This document shows, one piece after another, positions 63,664 to 64,000 of a stretch of 64,000 bases of DNA. The stretch comes from Chryseobacterium aahli (GTDB lineage: Bacteria; Bacteroidota; Bacteroidia; Flavobacteriales; Weeksellaceae). The DNA lies in NCBI RefSeq assembly GCF_022699665.1, contig NZ_JALDNB010000004.1:248001-312000 (forward strand). Direction: 5' to 3'. Below the pieces are notes generated by a model. That model worked only from the letters and a program-made list of their open reading frames with translations. It had not been told where the DNA came from and searched no databases. Every line of letters begins with the position of its first letter. Within the stretch, counting starts at the first letter, position 1. The translations under genes were made by a program, and so were the position numbers.

Positions 63664-64000
63664 ATGTTTAATAATATACCGCCAATTACGAGAAATCTGA
63701 TTATTATAAATGTTGTTGTATTCATAGCATCATTTTTATTACCTCAGCTCAATACTATGCTTGCTGCTTATTATCCATTCTCTCCTAATTTCAAATCATG
63801 GCAGATTATAACGCACATGTTTATGCATGGTGGTATAATGCATATTTTATTTAATATGTTCACACTTTTTAGTTTCGGACCTATATTAGAACAGTCTTTA
63901 GGAGACAAAAAATACTTAATTCTTTACTTTTTAAGTGGTTTGGGAGCTTTTTTCCTTTTTAATTTGTGGAATTTTGTGGAAGTACAGAAAATTATAAGTG
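63664..64000 (+). CDS. Rhomboid family intramembrane protease, 3' end cut off
   Basis: The first 112 codons of a rhomboid-type protein. MFNNIPPITRNLIIINVVVF gives the first span, followed by a loop (YPFSPNFKSWQIITHMFMHG) and the family motif HGGIMHILFNMFTLFSFGP in the second span, then LGDKKYLILYFLSGLGAFFL. The catalytic Ser (GxSG) and His lie beyond the window edge. The fast succession after mutL, five bases, suggests co-transcription, an arrangement I recall as common in Flavobacteriia. Confidence 0.9.
   Translation, partial: MFNNIPPITRNLIIINVVVFIASFLLPQLNTMLAAYYPFSPNFKSWQIITHMFMHGGIMHILFNMFTLFSFGPILEQSLGDKKYLILYFLSGLGAFFLFNLWNFVEVQKIIS

Noticed and set aside
1..64000. CRISPR arrays, rRNA, tRNA, transposases and integrases
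   Set aside because: No regularly spaced repeats, no conserved rRNA or tRNA segments, and no transposase or integrase motifs were recognised. Ghost genes in the peptide island therefore cannot be tied to a mobile element.

Overview
The window is a low-GC stretch of a Flavobacteriia (Bacteroidota) chromosome, most likely Chryseobacterium or a close relative in the Weeksellaceae. This rests on peptide leaders of the type MKNLKKLSRxEL, a GLPGLI protein, a grasp-with-spasm peptide system, TonB-dependent receptors paired with PepSY proteins, and the Bacteroidota promoter motif TAnnTTTG a short distance upstream of many start codons. No rRNA, tRNA, transposase, integrase or CRISPR array was seen. 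Everything here was read by eye; no database search was run.

Positions 1-14255 are mostly core genes: a cut-off PatB/MalY-type aminotransferase, a PQQ sugar-dehydrogenase lipoprotein, a BlaI/M56-TonB pair with a palindromic operator laid over its promoter, uvrB, a DUF3820 protein, an AI-2E permease, two paralogous membrane proteins, pabB with a pabC-like lyase, menD and a 2OG-Fe(II) oxygenase.

Positions 14391-29755 are the accessory island and the most interesting part. Reading leftward, one operon holds a grasp-with-spasm RiPP precursor, its ATP-grasp ligase, an undescribed 51-residue ORF, a SPASM protein with no radical-SAM cysteines, a C39-peptidase ABC exporter and an HlyD adaptor. Beside it lie at least eight small Cys-rich double-glycine-leader peptides, seven of them missing from any simple long-ORF view or with shifted starts, plus a C39-like/VKOR/thioredoxin disulfide enzyme that could oxidise them. 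Four leftward peptide transcription units start with the same ~33-nt 5' leader element, 18-23 nt before the start codon. The island also carries ghosts: a decayed exporter N-terminus, a decayed VKOR 3' end and a broken peptide. A TPR histidine kinase and LuxR-type regulator flank it, with two perfect palindromes in the divergent promoter region.

Positions 29810-49799 return to ordinary functions: a radical SAM protein, an AsmA-like protein, DUF2797, DUF389, a sugar epimerase, secA, two tandem TonB receptor-PepSY iron-uptake modules, a ROK sugar kinase lacking the zinc cysteines, and msrA.

Positions 49832-57799 form a second accessory block. It has an unknown membrane protein, a hairpin-rich gap, a tiny secreted Asn/Gly-repeat peptide, a TPR kinase with an atypical regulator, and an operon of small envelope proteins, a TerB-like protein, a coiled-coil membrane protein and a vWA-like lipoprotein.

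The window ends with an OmpR-type two-component system, a USP-like protein, a DUF1275 protein, a mutL whose endonuclease motifs are missing, and the start of a rhomboid protease gene.
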